Shown in pieces: positions 62,249 through 64,000 of a stretch of 64,000 bases of DNA. The first letter of the stretch is position 1; the number at the start of each line of letters is the position of its first letter. Source of the stretch: Muribaculaceae bacterium. GTDB lineage: Bacteria; Bacteroidota; Bacteroidia; Bacteroidales; Muribaculaceae. Below the pieces are notes generated by a model. The model ran no database searches. It saw only the letters and a program-made list of their open reading frames with translations, and had not been told where the DNA came from. Where the stretch lies: NCBI GenBank assembly GCA_023665425.1, contig JAMPDX010000001.1, forward strand, positions 411,025 to 475,024, given 5' to 3'. The position numbers and the translations under genes are program-made.

Positions 62249-64000
62249 ACGTCAGAGTGAGTTTCTTGTTCTTGCTGTTGTTTGTTAAGTCTCTTCACAT
62301 GCTTAAGAGTGCGGAGTATCTCACCCACATTCTTAGCTGTAGACACGGCGCCACGTCCCTTAAAGGGCGGATTGGCATCATACATCTCTGAGAGGGAGCC
62401 GATACAGCCTTCAGACATCTCGTCTTCAAAGCCTATCATCTGTCTCTCAATAAAGCCGACACCGCTGTATCCGAATACTCGCAGATAGGCATCAGCATAG
62501 AAGCCGAAGAGCCACGGACGTGCCGGCCCTCTGTGCACTGCATATTCACGCTCTATGGGGCCACCCACATAGTTGGGTGTGTAGCCCTCACTCTTGGGCG
62601 ACAAGGAGCGCAGACCCTTTGGGGTGAGCAGCTCGCGGGTCACAAAGTCAAGCACCTTGCGGCGTTGACGGCGATCTAACGGGCTATAATCCAGACCTAT
62701 GGCAATCGCCATATTGGGGCGAACCTGCAGGTCGGCATAGTTGCCATCCACATAGTCATACAAGTAACCGTATTCGTTGAGGAAGGTGTCGATAAATGCT
62801 TCGCCACATTTAGTCTTAAGGGCGGTGAGCATCGGATTGTCGATAGTGCCGACCACATCCTCTGCATACATATCGAGCAGGAAGCTGAGGGCATTATACC
62901 ATAATGCGTTAAACTCAACTATATACCCGCTGCGAGGTATTATGGGCTTGCCATCAATGCTTGCAGAGAGCCATGTCACCGGCACATTGCGGCCGTCGCT
63001 GTACACCAGGCCATTGTCATCAAGGCGCAGGTTGGGCACTTTATGGTTGATAATAGCTTCTACAAGGCGTTTGATATCTGTTCCGTACTTCTCACGGCAG
63101 ACATCCATGCCAAAAGTGTGCTTATATTGCTGTATAGCCCATATTGTCCACAGGGGTATATCCGGCAGGTCAATCTCCTTGATGGTGGCATCTTTGATAC
63201 CCTCATCTATATACTTATACAGCGCCTTGAGGAATGTGCTGAGGATTATTTCAAAATCCTCCCGGTGGTCAATGGCCAGGGTACAGCCCGGGAGAGCTAT
63301 CAGTTCATCGCGGCTGCGCACGTTATACCATGGATAGCCGGCCATAATATATGTGCCGGACTTCTTTTTCAGATAGAACTGCTTGGCAGCGTTCTTGAGG
63401 CAGTTATAGAAACTGGTGCGACATGTGCGAGTCTTCAGCTCATCCTCAAATGTCTTCTCAAACTCTGCCGGGTCGCACTCAAATGTGGACGCAGAGAATA
63501 TCACACTCTCACCCTTCATGATAGGGAGCTCAAAGTAGCCCGGGGAGTACAGGTCCTCCTTGTAAGGCAGACCTCTGTCGCGGTCTTTATAGTATTCAAT
63601 ACCTTTGTACCAATAGGGGTCATCCACCCATTTAGACTCTTTGTTAAACTCCATGTACAATGCCGGGTAGCCGGGATACAGGCAGCAACTCATCCCCCCC
63701 TTGCACACTCGCATGGTCTTGTCGAGGGCATCATTCTCCAAACACAGATCATTGGCATTGCGGAAAGCCGGGAAGGGGCGGAAGCGGAGTGTTGTAGGTG
63801 AGTGTGCATCCTTCAGAGTGTACTTGATGAGGATACGATTCTCGTGCGAGATAAACACCTTCTCTTTGGTGAGAATGACACCACCTACACGGAATGTAAG
63901 GGTTGGCACACTCTCGCAGTTGAACTCTCTAATATATTTATGGCCTCCGGGGTTGAATATCCCTTCGCCATATTGGTGGAGTCCGAGATTGAATGGGGCG
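62245..64000 (-). CDS. glycogen debranching enzyme (amylo-alpha-1,6-glucosidase), partial
   Basis: The frame is open to the right edge, giving about 584 residues; the N-terminal start lies beyond 64000. The visible protein begins in a beta-rich N-domain (APFNLGLHQYGEGIFNPGGH) and continues into the (alpha/alpha)6 barrel of GH133-type debranching enzymes: YPWYNVRSRDELIALPG, VEFNALWYNALSFLLDMY, RPNMAIAIGLDYSPL, SPKSEGYTPNYVGGP and HRGPARPWLFGFYADAYLRV. It removes alpha-1,6 branches of glycogen in the cytoplasm. A GTG at 63909 is in frame but is internal, since homologous sequence continues upstream. It overlaps the next gene by 4 bases. Confidence 0.92.
   Translation of the reverse strand, partial: APFNLGLHQYGEGIFNPGGHKYIREFNCESVPTLTFRVGGVILTKEKVFISHENRILIKYTLKDAHSPTTLRFRPFPAFRNANDLCLENDALDKTMRVCKGGMSCCLYPGYPALYMEFNKESKWVDDPYWYKGIEYYKDRDRGLPYKEDLYSPGYFELPIMKGESVIFSASTFECDPAEFEKTFEDELKTRTCRTSFYNCLKNAAKQFYLKKKSGTYIMAGYPWYNVRSRDELIALPGCTLAIDHREDFEIILSTFLKALYKYIDEGIKDATIKEIDLPDIPLWTIWAIQQYKHTFGMDVCREKYGTDIKRLVEAIINHKVPNLRLDDNGLVYSDGRNVPVTWLSASIDGKPIIPRSGYIVEFNALWYNALSFLLDMYAEDVVGTIDNPMLTALKTKCGEAFIDTFLNEYGYLYDYVDGNYADLQVRPNMAIAIGLDYSPLDRRQRRKVLDFVTRELLTPKGLRSLSPKSEGYTPNYVGGPIEREYAVHRGPARPWLFGFYADAYLRVFGYSGVGFIERQMIGFEDEMSEGCIGSLSEMYDANPPFKGRGAVSTAKNVGEILRTLKHVKRLNKQQQEQETHSDV

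Noticed and set aside
63043..63801. 252-residue plus-strand frame at the right edge
   Set aside because: Antisense to the debranching enzyme, which has clear family motifs.

Overview
The window reads as chromosomal DNA of a gut Bacteroidales bacterium, most likely a Muribaculaceae (S24-7) or close relative. Support comes from many promoters of the Bacteroidetes form (TTTG, 19-20 bases, TAnnTTTG) before genes, little sign of Shine-Dalgarno sites, an RprX/RprY pair that reads like the Bacteroides fragilis one, Bacteroidetes-type families (DUF1599, BT_3928-type DoxX, HU-CCDC81/SPOR, Ccs fusion) and large secreted proteins with choice-of-anchor J and fibronectin-like domains. The family-level placement is inference. 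I see no rRNA, tRNA, CRISPR array, prophage or complete insertion sequence.

Layout. 1-6072 (minus): LptF/G permease (cut by the window edge), tgt, folE and tpiA, then a membrane metallophosphoesterase and an acyltransferase. 6348-11042 (plus): TonB-dependent receptor and a cytoplasmic TPR protein. 11115-12173 (minus): class I aldolase fbaB. 12395-21014 (plus): gyrA, two exported TPR proteins, then polyprenol-phosphate mannosyltransferase, MscS channel and a cytoplasmic GH13 enzyme. 21106-26537 (plus): prs, then udk, lptB, CPBP protease, holA and a flavodoxin/ferredoxin protein. 26724-27695 (minus): HU/SPOR protein. 28073-33494 (plus): DUF1599 protein, a DoxX-clostripain fusion, a degenerate transglutaminase-like protein and an MlaE permease without its usual partners. 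33967-43110: two ~1500-residue secreted adhesin-like proteins. 43321-49515: porin, imelysin lipoprotein, di-haem oxidoreductase lipoprotein and a cytochrome c maturation (ResB/CcsA-like) protein, which look like one periplasmic haem/iron redox unit. 49518-53582: MATE exporter and ispE from a mirror-symmetric divergent promoter, a short malic enzyme, and thioredoxin. 54064-59223: sodium symporter, YihY protein, rprX and rprY. 59498-64000 (minus): debranching enzyme, GT4 glycosyltransferase and a GH57 protein, an alpha-glucan operon.

The most unusual material is (1) an interspersed ~162-bp repeat with three copies in gene gaps, whose hairpins keep GNRA-type tetraloops and pair with substitutions that preserve the stems; (2) a ~355-bp element bounded by 21-bp inverted ends at 53669-54023, resembling a MITE; (3) a single open frame joining a DoxX/thioredoxin-like membrane protein to a C11 (clostripain) peptidase through an internal lipobox; (4) the porin-imelysin-DHOR-Ccs cluster; and (5) the face-to-face ispE/MATE promoters that predict leaderless or nearly leaderless mRNAs. 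Several enzymes show altered active-site or metal-site residues (GH57, transglutaminase-like, TGT zinc site).
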